Positions 1-5,319 of a stretch of DNA of 5,818 bases are shown here, in pieces. The stretch covers positions 1-5,818 of the forward strand of contig CAYJHH010000158.1 in the NCBI GenBank assembly GCA_964369995.1, in the 5' to 3' direction. How positions within the stretch are numbered: position 1 is the first letter of the stretch; each line of letters begins with the position of its first letter. A model generated the notes under the pieces. The model saw only the letters and a list, made by a program, of their open reading frames with translations. It had not been told where the DNA came from and made no database searches. The position numbers were made by a program, and so were the translations under genes. Origin of the DNA: CAYJAD01 sp964369995. Its GTDB lineage: Bacteria > Desulfobacterota > Desulfovibrionia > Desulfovibrionales > Desulfovibrionaceae.

Positions 1-2
1 CG

Positions 3-548
3 CGCGTGGATAATCAGAAGACGGAATTTATGACAGCGGAGCAAGAAGCAAAATACCTTGAACTGCTGGACAATGACCCCAATCAAAAGACGGCAAATAT
101 CCTTAAGTTTATTTTTCATACGGGCATACGCAAAAGTGCTACCCTTGGCTTAAAATGGAGCGATGTGAACTTGGAACATGGCTTTGTGATTTTACAAGGG
201 GACTATGCTAAAAGCGATAAAACCGAAATTTTACCCCTGAGCGATAAAGCTTTATCTATATTAAAAAGCGTAGTAAGAACGGAAAGCCCCTACGTCTTTC
301 CCAATGAAACAGGCGGACGGCGCAAGGATATACGCAAGTTTTCCAATAAAATAAAGGAACAAGCAGGGCTAGACGCGGACTTTCGCCCTGTACACGGACT
401 GCGACATAACTTTGCCAGCTCATTGGTAAATAATGGCGCGGACTTGTACAGCGTGCAAAAATTGCTCACGCATTCAAGCCCAGAAATGACGCAGCGTTAT
501 GCCCATTTGCAAATGGATACATTGAAGAAAATTTTGAATAAAGAATAA
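3..548 (+). CDS. int: Tyrosine recombinase (integrase), C-terminal catalytic domain, cut by left edge
   Basis: Site-specific recombinase of the phage-integrase family, which integrates and excises DNA by a covalent 3'-phosphotyrosine intermediate. Counting from the in-frame GTG at 6, the visible 180 residues carry the full catalytic set: Arg42 in HTGIRKSATLGLKW, the beta-hairpin Lys69 (AKSDKTEILPL), His130 and Arg133 in HGLRH, His156 in LTHSS, and the nucleophile Tyr165 in TQRYAHL. The frame is open to the window edge and the core-binding/arm-binding domains (roughly 150-220 residues in relatives) are missing, so the GTG at 6 is probably not the real start; the gene most likely begins upstream. 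The active site looks intact. It is followed after 15 bp by the unknown gene at 564. An attachment site would be expected beyond the left edge and is not visible here. Family assignment is firm; target site and element type cannot be read. Confidence 0.93.
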   Translation, partial: RVDNQKTEFMTAEQEAKYLELLDNDPNQKTANILKFIFHTGIRKSATLGLKWSDVNLEHGFVILQGDYAKSDKTEILPLSDKALSILKSVVRTESPYVFPNETGGRRKDIRKFSNKIKEQAGLDADFRPVHGLRHNFASSLVNNGADLYSVQKLLTHSSPEMTQRYAHLQMDTLKKILNKE

Positions 549-553
549 TGATT

Positions 554-559
554 GAAGGA
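554..559 (+). promoter_or_regulatory. Ribosome binding site GAAGGA deciding the ATG at 564
   Basis: GAAGGA ends 4 bp before ATG 564. It lies inside the extra codons that a TTG start at 552 would add, so it supports 564 as the true start, although the spacing is short. Confidence 0.5.
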
Positions 560-563
560 TAGT

Positions 564-1394
564 ATGGTTGGAAATACACTGAGAAATACTCAAGATAATG
601 AACATATAGAATTTAATGGGGATTGGGTAAGATTTTTACAAAAGCCCCGTGAAGAATTACAAAAATTTTGCGGACATTTATTTTTCTTTAAATGCTCAGA
701 AGATGCATTTAAGAACGGAACAAAGTTTTTCATGATTACAGGCAGAGGGACGGCAACTTTTGAAGCTAACTGTGCCATAACCGAGCCTGATAGAATAGAG
801 AAGACGCACATCATTGATAGGGTGTTGATGTTTATTTATGAAAGTGTAGAGGCTGGTTTCCTTAAAAATCCAGTTACGAAAATAGATAATGGAGAGCAAC
901 TGTATAGGGCTATCAAAAACTATGCGGTTTTACAACATGCTCCGCAGCACTATACGCCTCAAGAAACGATGTTGATTCAAAGAAGCTATATACAGGCTAA
1001 AACGGAAATTACCGGCTATATAAACCCTCTTGAGGTAGTGCTGTATTTACATGACAAAGAAATCGGGAAAGAATTTTTACCCGAAAGCTTGCTGAAACAC
1101 ATAGAGAGAGAATTTAAACCGAAGCCTAAGAGGGTAAGCAAGAATCAAGGTAATCGTAGTGGTAGTAGAATCAATCCCGTTAAGCATGCGCATACAAAGG
1201 AAGCCTGTCAAAAAGCATGGGAGAAAATTCAAGAGGAAAAAATGTTAGGTCTCAATACGAATATGTTTCACGAAATTGCCGCCTCGTTTTTGAGCCAAGA
1301 TGAAAGTCTAGTCACCACAGTTTCAAGGAATTTTTACCGTAAGCACGTTACGAAAGAGTACAAGGCAGGAGCAGGGAGAAAGTCAAAGTACTAG
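564..1394 (+). CDS. Hypothetical protein, 276 aa, function unknown
   Basis: I do not recognise this protein. It is soluble in character, with no signal peptide or membrane segment. The N-terminal two thirds mix hydrophobic and charged stretches (for example FCGHLFFFKC near residues 36-45 and TGRGTATFEANC near 60-71). A basic linker rich in K, R, S and N (KPKPKRVSKNQGNRSGSR, about residues 186-203) leads to a helical basic tail (ACQKAWEKIQEEKMLG, then a region ending SRNFYRKHVTKEYKAGAGRKSKY). The tail could be a small DNA-binding helix-turn-helix, but this is only an impression from composition. The gene starts 15 bp after the integrase stop and is probably co-transcribed with it; the intrinsic terminator at 1497 lies about 100 bp beyond its end. 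It may be a cargo or element-specific regulatory gene. An alternative TTG start at 552 would add four residues, but the ribosome site favours 564. Confidence 0.75.
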   Translation: MVGNTLRNTQDNEHIEFNGDWVRFLQKPREELQKFCGHLFFFKCSEDAFKNGTKFFMITGRGTATFEANCAITEPDRIEKTHIIDRVLMFIYESVEAGFLKNPVTKIDNGEQLYRAIKNYAVLQHAPQHYTPQETMLIQRSYIQAKTEITGYINPLEVVLYLHDKEIGKEFLPESLLKHIEREFKPKPKRVSKNQGNRSGSRINPVKHAHTKEACQKAWEKIQEEKMLGLNTNMFHEIAASFLSQDESLVTTVSRNFYRKHVTKEYKAGAGRKSKY

Positions 1395-1496
1395 AGTTAG
1401 AAATTTTGTTTGCTGAATTTACTTTCGATAACTATATGTAATAATAAATAAAAAACACAACAAGAATAAATCGAACAAACAACGACTTACAAATTT

Positions 1497-1528
1497 GCCC
1501 TATTTCGTAGAAATAGGGCTTTTATTTT
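1497..1528 (+). terminator. Strong intrinsic (Rho-independent) terminator
   Basis: GCCCTATTTC (1497-1506), loop GTA, and GAAATAGGGC (1510-1519) form a perfect 10-bp stem, followed directly by TTTTATTTT (1520-1528). It would end transcripts of int and the unknown gene and insulate the downstream unit. The reverse strand has no comparable T-run directly after the stem, so it is probably one-directional. Confidence 0.92.
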
Positions 1529-1563
1529 GGCATGTTACAGGAATGAACATTACACATTTAAAT

Positions 1564-1570
1564 AGGAGGG
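1564..1570 (+). promoter_or_regulatory. Strong ribosome binding site AGGAGGG
   Basis: AGGAGGG ends 4 bp before ATG 1575, a near-consensus Shine-Dalgarno that fixes the start of the HTH gene. It suggests efficient translation of the first gene of the second unit. Confidence 0.85.
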
Positions 1571-1574
1571 CATT

Positions 1575-1811
1575 ATGTCAATAGTTCATTCCAAAGGAAT
1601 TCATTCTACTCTTATCACCTATGACGAATTTCAAGCCAGTGAGATTACAGGATTCTCCGTAAAGACTTTACGACAAAGGCGTTGGAGTAAAAAGGGACCA
1701 CGCTTTTTGAAGATAGGTCGCAAAGTGCGCTATCGTGAAAGTGATTTGCTGGAATTTCTTGAGCAGTCCACAGTCAAACCGCTTCATGAGATTTTGGAAG
1801 AAGAGGTGTAA
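1575..1811 (+). CDS. AlpA/excisionase-type helix-turn-helix DNA-binding protein
   Basis: A 78-residue MerR-like winged-helix protein of the HTH_17/AlpA group, small DNA-binding proteins that act as recombination directionality factors (excisionases) or as activators of integrase genes on islands. The pattern is clear: the HTH spans about residues 14-37 (ITYDEFQASEITGFSVKTLR), followed by the wing GPRFLKIGRKVRYRESDLLEFL (41-62), where the family typically reads 'GP.F.KIGR.VRY...DL..WL'. The start is fixed by AGGAGGG. The stop is 2 bp from the start of the DUF3987 gene, so the two are translationally linked. By position it could regulate excision together with the integrase, or control the replication/mobilization unit it heads. 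Which of these it does cannot be told from sequence alone. Confidence 0.85.
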   Translation: MSIVHSKGIHSTLITYDEFQASEITGFSVKTLRQRRWSKKGPRFLKIGRKVRYRESDLLEFLEQSTVKPLHEILEEEV

Positions 1812-1813
1812 TC

Positions 1814-3418
1814 ATGGCTGTTACCCCTTTACCGTCAGAAAAGGTATGGCCTGATTATGGCGCTGAACGAGAAGAAGAGGTTTACGTACAGTGTTTTGTA
1901 GACGTAGAAGCCCATACTCAAAATTCTCAAAACCCTCAAAACGTGGGTTGGGAGAATATTCTTCCCCTTGATGATGTGGGTGTATTGCCAAGCCTCAATC
2001 CTCAGTTTCTTCCGTCAGTTTTACAGGATTACGCTTTGGCATGCTCTGAGCATTATCAAACAGCCTTTGAGATGCCTCTGTTTTGCGCTTTAGCTTGCCT
2101 TGCAACGACGGTGCAGGGCAAGTATCAGGTGGAGCTAAAACAAGGCTACATTGAGCCGCTAAATCTATATATTCTTATTACAGCAGAGCCTAGCGAACTT
2201 AAAAGCCCCACCTTAAAACGTTTTAAGCGTCCCCTTGAACAATGGGAGGAAGAACAACACGCTAAAAAAAAAGAGTGTATTCAAGAGGCCATAAGTACCA
2301 ATAAGACCATTGAAAAACTCATCGAGGGCAAAAGGGCTAAGGCCACAAGGATAAAAGATACATCTGAATTGCAAAGCCTGTCTCAAGAAATCATTTTGCT
2401 TGAACAAGAGCTGGCAACAGTGCCTCACTATACACGGCTTTTTGCCGATGATGTTACACCAGAAAGCTTGGGAGCTATTCTTGAAAATCAAGGCGGTAGA
2501 TTGACCATTGCCGAAGCCGAGGGTGGCTTTTTTGCCACCTTGGCTGGACGCTATGCCAAGGGTGTTCCTAACTTAGACCTCATACTCAAAGCGTATAATG
2601 GGGAAAATGTGCGTATTGATAGAAAAGGGCATAAACCCATTTTCATTAAAAATCCATGCCTAACGCTTTTATTTCTTATACAACCTTATTTGCTTAAAAA
2701 TCGTGATAATAGTGAAGCTTTTCAAGGGCGTGGGCTTGATGCAAGGTTTCTCTATATCATTCCCAACTCTAAAGTTGGCTATAGGGCGTTTAATACGTCC
2801 CCCATAAATGAAAGCTATGCGCAAAAATACGAGAGCTTGATACATCATTTTCTCAATATATCACCGCCTGACAATCAACCTTATACCTTAACCATGACGG
2901 CAGAAGCTCTTAAAATATATGCTCAGTTCATGGACAAGATTGAAGTAGCTATGCGTGAAGGCAATGAGCTTGCCCATATGCGTGACTGGGCAGGTAAAAA
3001 GGGAACGCTTGCTCGCATAGTTGGCTTACTCCACTGTGCCAATCATTATCAACCACAAAATGAATTGATACAGCATGATACAGTGAATGACGCTTGTAAT
3101 ATCATGCTCTTTCTCATAGCCCATGCCAAACGAGCTTATGGGTTTATGTTCGATGATGAAGAATTACAAGTGGCTAAAAAAATTCTGCTTTGGATTGGCA
3201 ATACAGGGCAAAATGTCTTTTCTGCCAGAGAGTGTTTTCAAAGGGTAAAAGGACGCATTAAAAAGCAAGAGGAAGTAAACAAAGCTTTATTGATACTTGA
3301 AGAGCATAACTACATTAAAAAACTTCCTTTGCCTATTCAGAAGACACCAGGCAGGCCAACATCCATAAAGTATGCCGTGAATCCTCAATGTATGGGGGAT
3401 GCGCATGTTCCTTATTGA
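1814..3418 (+). CDS. DUF3987 (YfjI-like) putative replication ATPase/helicase
   Basis: A 534-aa protein of the DUF3987 family, found on plasmids, prophages and islands and thought to be a helicase- or primase-associated replication factor; its biochemistry is poorly known. Recognisable blocks in order are: the P-loop position AEPSELKSP (124-132), which lacks the usual glycines as I recall for many members ('PSERKSP'); a charged coiled-coil-like helix (about 141-203); LFADDVTPESLGAIL (209-223); TIAEAEGG (231-238) at the Walker B position; GRYAKGVPNLD (245-255); VRIDRKG (266-272); RGLDARFLY (306-314); HMRDWAGK (388-395) and LARIVGLLH (399-407). A C-terminal winged helix covers about 452-521. 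Length is within the family range. The N-terminus carries an odd HTQNSQNPQN repeat (34-43) encoded by the CTCAAAA iterons described separately. It lies 2 bp after the HTH gene, with AGAGGTG at 1802-1808 as ribosome site, and is followed by the heptamer array and the CHC2-MobV frame. A role in replicating the excised element is inferred. Confidence 0.88.
   Translation: MAVTPLPSEKVWPDYGAEREEEVYVQCFVDVEAHTQNSQNPQNVGWENILPLDDVGVLPSLNPQFLPSVLQDYALACSEHYQTAFEMPLFCALACLATTVQGKYQVELKQGYIEPLNLYILITAEPSELKSPTLKRFKRPLEQWEEEQHAKKKECIQEAISTNKTIEKLIEGKRAKATRIKDTSELQSLSQEIILLEQELATVPHYTRLFADDVTPESLGAILENQGGRLTIAEAEGGFFATLAGRYAKGVPNLDLILKAYNGENVRIDRKGHKPIFIKNPCLTLLFLIQPYLLKNRDNSEAFQGRGLDARFLYIIPNSKVGYRAFNTSPINESYAQKYESLIHHFLNISPPDNQPYTLTMTAEALKIYAQFMDKIEVAMREGNELAHMRDWAGKKGTLARIVGLLHCANHYQPQNELIQHDTVNDACNIMLFLIAHAKRAYGFMFDDEELQVAKKILLWIGNTGQNVFSARECFQRVKGRIKKQEEVNKALLILEEHNYIKKLPLPIQKTPGRPTSIKYAVNPQCMGDAHVPY
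1913..1960 (+). repeat. Intragenic triple 9-bp iteron (CTCAAAA) with a degenerate inverted arm
   Basis: Three exact CTCAAAA heptamers start at 1917, 1926 and 1935, a spacing of 9 bp and in frame, so they encode the repeated tripeptides T-Q-N, S-Q-N and P-Q-N. The block 1913-1941 matches 3432-3460 in 28 of 29 positions. The segment 1946-1960 (GGGTTGGGAGAATATT when read from 1945) is an imperfect inverse of 1921-1935 with three mismatches, so this copy too has a palindromic outline. It could be a second binding site for whatever recognises the intergenic array. Confidence 0.8.
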
Positions 3419-3424
3419 GAGCTT

Positions 3425-3499
3425 AAATACGCATACTCAATATTCTCAAAACCCTCAAAAACCCTTTTTGAGAATATTGAGTATTTTGAGCACGTATAC
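3425..3499. repeat. Symmetric iteron array with a 19-bp perfect inverted repeat; possible origin or operator
   Basis: Three direct heptamers at 3436 (CTCAATA), 3445 and 3454 (both CTCAAAA) are followed by three inverted ones at 3466 (TTTTGAG), 3475 (TATTGAG) and 3484 (TTTTGAG), all spaced 9 bp apart. The arms 3433-3451 and 3466-3484 are perfect 19-bp inverted repeats around a 14-nt spacer. A second register, CTCAAAAA (3454-3461) / CCC / TTTTTGAG (3465-3472), is also perfect. Weak outer pairing continues with ATACG (3427-3431) and CGTAT (3494-3498). The array fills the gap between the DUF3987 and CHC2-MobV genes. It resembles initiator-binding iterons or a multi-site operator; function is inferred. 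It lacks the T-run expected of a terminator. Confidence 0.85.
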
Positions 3500-3503
3500 T
3501 TAT

Positions 3504-3509
3504 GAGGGA
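3504..3509 (+). promoter_or_regulatory. Ribosome binding site GAGGGA deciding the ATG at 3517
   Basis: GAGGGA ends 7 bp before ATG 3517, giving a protein that begins MKVHEIKSLISVPQVL, as CHC2 proteins usually do. The earlier in-frame ATG at 3502 overlaps this site and has no good site of its own. Confidence 0.65.
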
Positions 3510-3516
3510 AACATGT

Positions 3517-5214
3517 ATGAAAGTGCATGAAATAAAATCCCTCATCAGTGTCCCTCAAGTGCTTGGCATGTATGGCATTGAAGTAAAAAAGCGTATTCCT
3601 TGTCCTATTCACGGTGGTAAGAAAAATAACTTTGCTGTGCATGAGGAATATTTCAAATGCTTTTCATGTGGCGAAAGCGGCGACATTTTCTCGCTGGTAC
3701 AAAGTTTAAGCCAAGTGGACTTCTTGGAAGCTAAGAAAATCATTTGTGATTATTTCAATATAGTCCCACCGAGTACACATAAAGAAGCCACAAAGTCCCA
3801 CAAAGCGTCCCTTAAACGCATTACCCTTAAGAATGAATATAAGCGCATGCTGAAGCGTGTGAGAACATATCAAGAAATTCATATTTGTGAAGCCTTGCGT
3901 AGTGTACGCACTTTGGAGGGTGACAGCTTTTTAGAACAACATCTTGAGGGCTTGCTAGACAGATTTAGCCAGAAGCCAGATTTTTTTATAGCTCACGACA
4001 TTCATGCTCATGTACACGCACTCTTGCAACGATACAAAGAGGAAAAAACATATATTTTTAATAATATCAATATAAAAGGGGTGACACTGATGTCTTACAT
4101 GGTTTTACATATGAATAAGTTTAAGGCTGATGCTGTCAAAGGCATTGAAAATCATAATAGTCGTTCACGACAAAGTCATTCCAACCCAGATATAGATTAT
4201 GAGCGTAGCACACAAAATTATGAACTGCATGAAAATGCAACGCAAAACTACGCCGAGAGCATTCAAAACCGTATTGATGACTTGCTACTGGTAAAGGCTG
4301 TGCGCAAGGATGCCGTGCGTATGTGTGGGCTTATAGTGTCCTCAGATACGGCTTTTTTTGAAAAATTGTCACTGGAAGAACAACGCCGCTTCTTTGAGGA
4401 GAGCAAAGCTTTTTTGTCCGATTTTGTAGGCAAGGAAAATGTCATTGCCGCCACGGTGCATATGGATGAAAAAACGCCGCATATGCACTTTATGCATGTG
4501 CCTATCACAAAGGATGGACGACTCAATGCCAACTCCATCTATACCCGTGAATCTTTACGTAAGCTTCAATCTGACTTGCCTGAGCATTTGCAAAGTAAGG
4601 GCTTTGATATTCAGCGTGGTGTGGAGCAAGAGCAAGGAGCGGCAAAGAAACATTTGCATACCCGTGAATATAAACAGCAACAGGAGGAGCTGAAAAAACT
4701 ACGCGAACAAGAAGAAGCTTTACGTCAGCAAATGCAGGAATATGAAAGATTGGTGCAAGATGCTGAGAGCTTTTTACAAGAAAATACTCAACTGCCTGAT
4801 GCTTCATTTTTCAACTACAAAGCTGTGCTTAGCGAAGCTAAAGAAATTATCAAGCGGCAGAGGGAAGCTTTATTGCTACAAACAAAGCATAAAAACAGTG
4901 CTGATAGGTATGAGGAGCTTTATCGTAAACACTATGCTCAGGTGGAAAAACTGCGAAAAGAAAAGCAAGAATTATATGACAAAGCCGTCACGACAATTGA
5001 AACGCAGAAAGACCATATTGCTCGCCTTAAAAAAAGAATCGACCAAGACCGCTCATTTATAACGCAACCCAATATTGTTCCTTTGCATGAAGAGTTCTGG
5101 GCTGAGCGAAGGCGAAAACATGAGCAAGAAGTGGCGGCAACAGCGACGAATGAACAGAGCGCCGCATCCGCTCAACAACAATCTACGCATCACTCTGCGC
5201 GTCGTATGAGGTAG
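3517..5214 (+). CDS. CHC2 zinc-finger (DnaG-type) protein in frame with a MobV relaxase
   Basis: One uninterrupted 565-codon frame. Residues 1-85 form a primase-type CHC2 zinc finger: CPIH (Cys29, His32) and CFSC (Cys48, Cys51), followed by the family-typical GESGDIFSLVQ. In primases this finger binds template single strands. No TOPRIM catalytic domain follows, so this part alone should not be a primase. Residues 86-191 are a basic then helical linker without recognised motifs. From residue 192 (MSYMVLHMNKFK) the protein is a complete MobV/Mob_Pre relaxase (see 4090-5214), ending in a long coiled coil and a Q/S/A-rich basic tail. A strong ribosome site and ATG precede the relaxase part, so the frame may give both a fusion and a free relaxase, much as RSF1010 makes RepB' from inside mobA. 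A one-base indel in the A6 run at 4043-4048 would instead split it into two ordinary genes. Whether the full-length fusion is real is uncertain; the domain calls are firm. Confidence 0.8.
   Translation: MKVHEIKSLISVPQVLGMYGIEVKKRIPCPIHGGKKNNFAVHEEYFKCFSCGESGDIFSLVQSLSQVDFLEAKKIICDYFNIVPPSTHKEATKSHKASLKRITLKNEYKRMLKRVRTYQEIHICEALRSVRTLEGDSFLEQHLEGLLDRFSQKPDFFIAHDIHAHVHALLQRYKEEKTYIFNNINIKGVTLMSYMVLHMNKFKADAVKGIENHNSRSRQSHSNPDIDYERSTQNYELHENATQNYAESIQNRIDDLLLVKAVRKDAVRMCGLIVSSDTAFFEKLSLEEQRRFFEESKAFLSDFVGKENVIAATVHMDEKTPHMHFMHVPITKDGRLNANSIYTRESLRKLQSDLPEHLQSKGFDIQRGVEQEQGAAKKHLHTREYKQQQEELKKLREQEEALRQQMQEYERLVQDAESFLQENTQLPDASFFNYKAVLSEAKEIIKRQREALLLQTKHKNSADRYEELYRKHYAQVEKLRKEKQELYDKAVTTIETQKDHIARLKKRIDQDRSFITQPNIVPLHEEFWAERRRKHEQEVAATATNEQSAASAQQQSTHHSARRMR
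4043..4048 (+). other. A6 homopolymer at the CHC2-MobV junction
   Basis: Loss of one A would shift the upstream frame into TAA at 4073-4075, just before the relaxase ribosome site; gain of one A would give TAA at 4059-4061. This short run therefore decides whether the upstream and relaxase parts are fused or separate. Confidence 0.6.
4076..4084 (+). promoter_or_regulatory. Internal ribosome binding site AAGGGGTGA for MobV
   Basis: AAGGGGTGA matches the AAGGAGGTGA consensus except for one missing A and ends 5 bp before ATG 4090, ideal spacing. It follows an AT-rich, intergenic-looking stretch (4049-4075). It sits inside the longer CHC2-MobV frame. Confidence 0.8.
4090..5214 (+). CDS. mobV: MobV-family (Mob_Pre) relaxase from internal start
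   Basis: A 374-aa DNA-nicking relaxase of the MobV/Pre family, which cuts one strand at oriT and pilots it into a recipient using another element's mating apparatus. From ATG 4090 the N-terminus MSYMVLHMNKFKADAVKGIENHN closely follows pMV158 MobM, including His22, the nucleophile in MobM as I recall it. The next motif is HSNPDIDYERSTQNYEL (30-46), then VRKDAVRMCGLIVSS (71-85) and the metal-binding motif HMDEKTPHMH (124-133). The relaxase domain ends near 195. A long charged coiled coil with a break near 230-240 follows (about 195-345), probably for dimerisation or partner contact, then a low-complexity tail. The start is strongly supported by AAGGGGTGA and by homology, so a free relaxase is likely even if a CHC2 fusion is also made. 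Its probable substrate is the oriT at 5235-5288. Confidence 0.88.
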   Translation: MSYMVLHMNKFKADAVKGIENHNSRSRQSHSNPDIDYERSTQNYELHENATQNYAESIQNRIDDLLLVKAVRKDAVRMCGLIVSSDTAFFEKLSLEEQRRFFEESKAFLSDFVGKENVIAATVHMDEKTPHMHFMHVPITKDGRLNANSIYTRESLRKLQSDLPEHLQSKGFDIQRGVEQEQGAAKKHLHTREYKQQQEELKKLREQEEALRQQMQEYERLVQDAESFLQENTQLPDASFFNYKAVLSEAKEIIKRQREALLLQTKHKNSADRYEELYRKHYAQVEKLRKEKQELYDKAVTTIETQKDHIARLKKRIDQDRSFITQPNIVPLHEEFWAERRRKHEQEVAATATNEQSAASAQQQSTHHSARRMR

Positions 5215-5234
5215 GGACTTTGTCCGCTGGCAGT

Positions 5235-5288
5235 CTTTGCAAAAGGCAAAGCTATAGCCCACTATACTTTACTTGCGTAAAGCGTGGG
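5235..5288 (-). other. Candidate MobV-type origin of transfer (oriT)
   Basis: On the minus strand 5271-5252 reads TAAAGTATAGTGGG/CTATAG, close to the pMV158-family nick region as I remember it, TAAAGTATAGTGTG/TTATA. The predicted nick (slash) lies opposite the 5257/5258 junction. Flanking structure also fits: CTTTAC-TTGC-GTAAAG (5267-5282) inside CCCAC (5258-5262) and GTGGG (5284-5288); an inverted pair spanning the nick (AAAGTATAG against CTATAGCTTT on the minus strand); and a third hairpin CTTTGC-AAAAG-GCAAAG (5235-5251). It lies 20 bp past the MobV stop, whereas MobV origins usually sit upstream of the relaxase gene. With this polarity the 5' end would lead through the mobV side first. Confidence 0.75.
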
Positions 5289-5319
5289 TAAAACAAAGAT
5301 GACAAAAAGGCAATAAACC

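Larger units (their letters stand above)
1395..1574. other. Intergenic region between the int unit and the HTH/DUF3987 unit
   Basis: This 180-bp non-coding stretch is very AT-rich (around 1420-1480) and contains the terminator at 1497-1528 and the ribosome site at 1564-1570. It separates two transcription units, so a promoter for the HTH gene should lie here, probably after the terminator. The best candidate -35 there, TTGGCA at 1527, has no convincing -10 partner, so I do not call a promoter. Confidence 0.6.

Noticed and set aside
552..563. TTG start at 552 for the 564 gene
   Set aside because: No ribosome site fits it and GAAGGA at 554-559 lies inside the extra codons; ATG 564 is better.
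590..899. Minus-strand open frames at 590-814 and 696-899
   Set aside because: They are shadows of the 564-1394 gene, Cys/Ser-rich and without ribosome sites.
1410..1438. Possible promoter TTGCTG - 17 bp - TATATG
   Set aside because: Matches are weak in AT-rich DNA and the strong terminator at 1497 would stop the transcript before the HTH gene.
1913..1960. CRISPR array
   Set aside because: The repeats are 7-9 bp with no spacers of regular length; nothing in the window resembles CRISPR repeats or cas genes.
2213..2491. Minus-strand open frame of 92 codons
   Set aside because: It lies wholly inside the well-supported DUF3987 gene and its Phe/Cys-rich translation is a typical antisense shadow.
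3433..3487. Long inverted repeat as a Rho-independent terminator
   Set aside because: The stem is A/T-rich and only TTT follows before GAG; the iteron arrangement explains the symmetry better.
3502..3516. ATG 3502 as start of the CHC2 protein
   Set aside because: It overlaps the GAGGGA ribosome site for ATG 3517, has no good upstream site, and CHC2 proteins usually begin close to the MKVHEIK-like segment.
4263..4807. Minus-strand open frames at 4263-4538 and 4523-4807
   Set aside because: Both are antisense to conserved relaxase motifs and have no protein features of their own.
4439..5062. Plus-strand open frames at 4439-4693 and 4742-5062
   Set aside because: They are out-of-frame shadows of the relaxase domain and its coiled coil.
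5235..5251. CTTTGC/GCAAAG hairpin as terminator of mobV
   Set aside because: There is no T-run after it, and it fits as part of the oriT structure.
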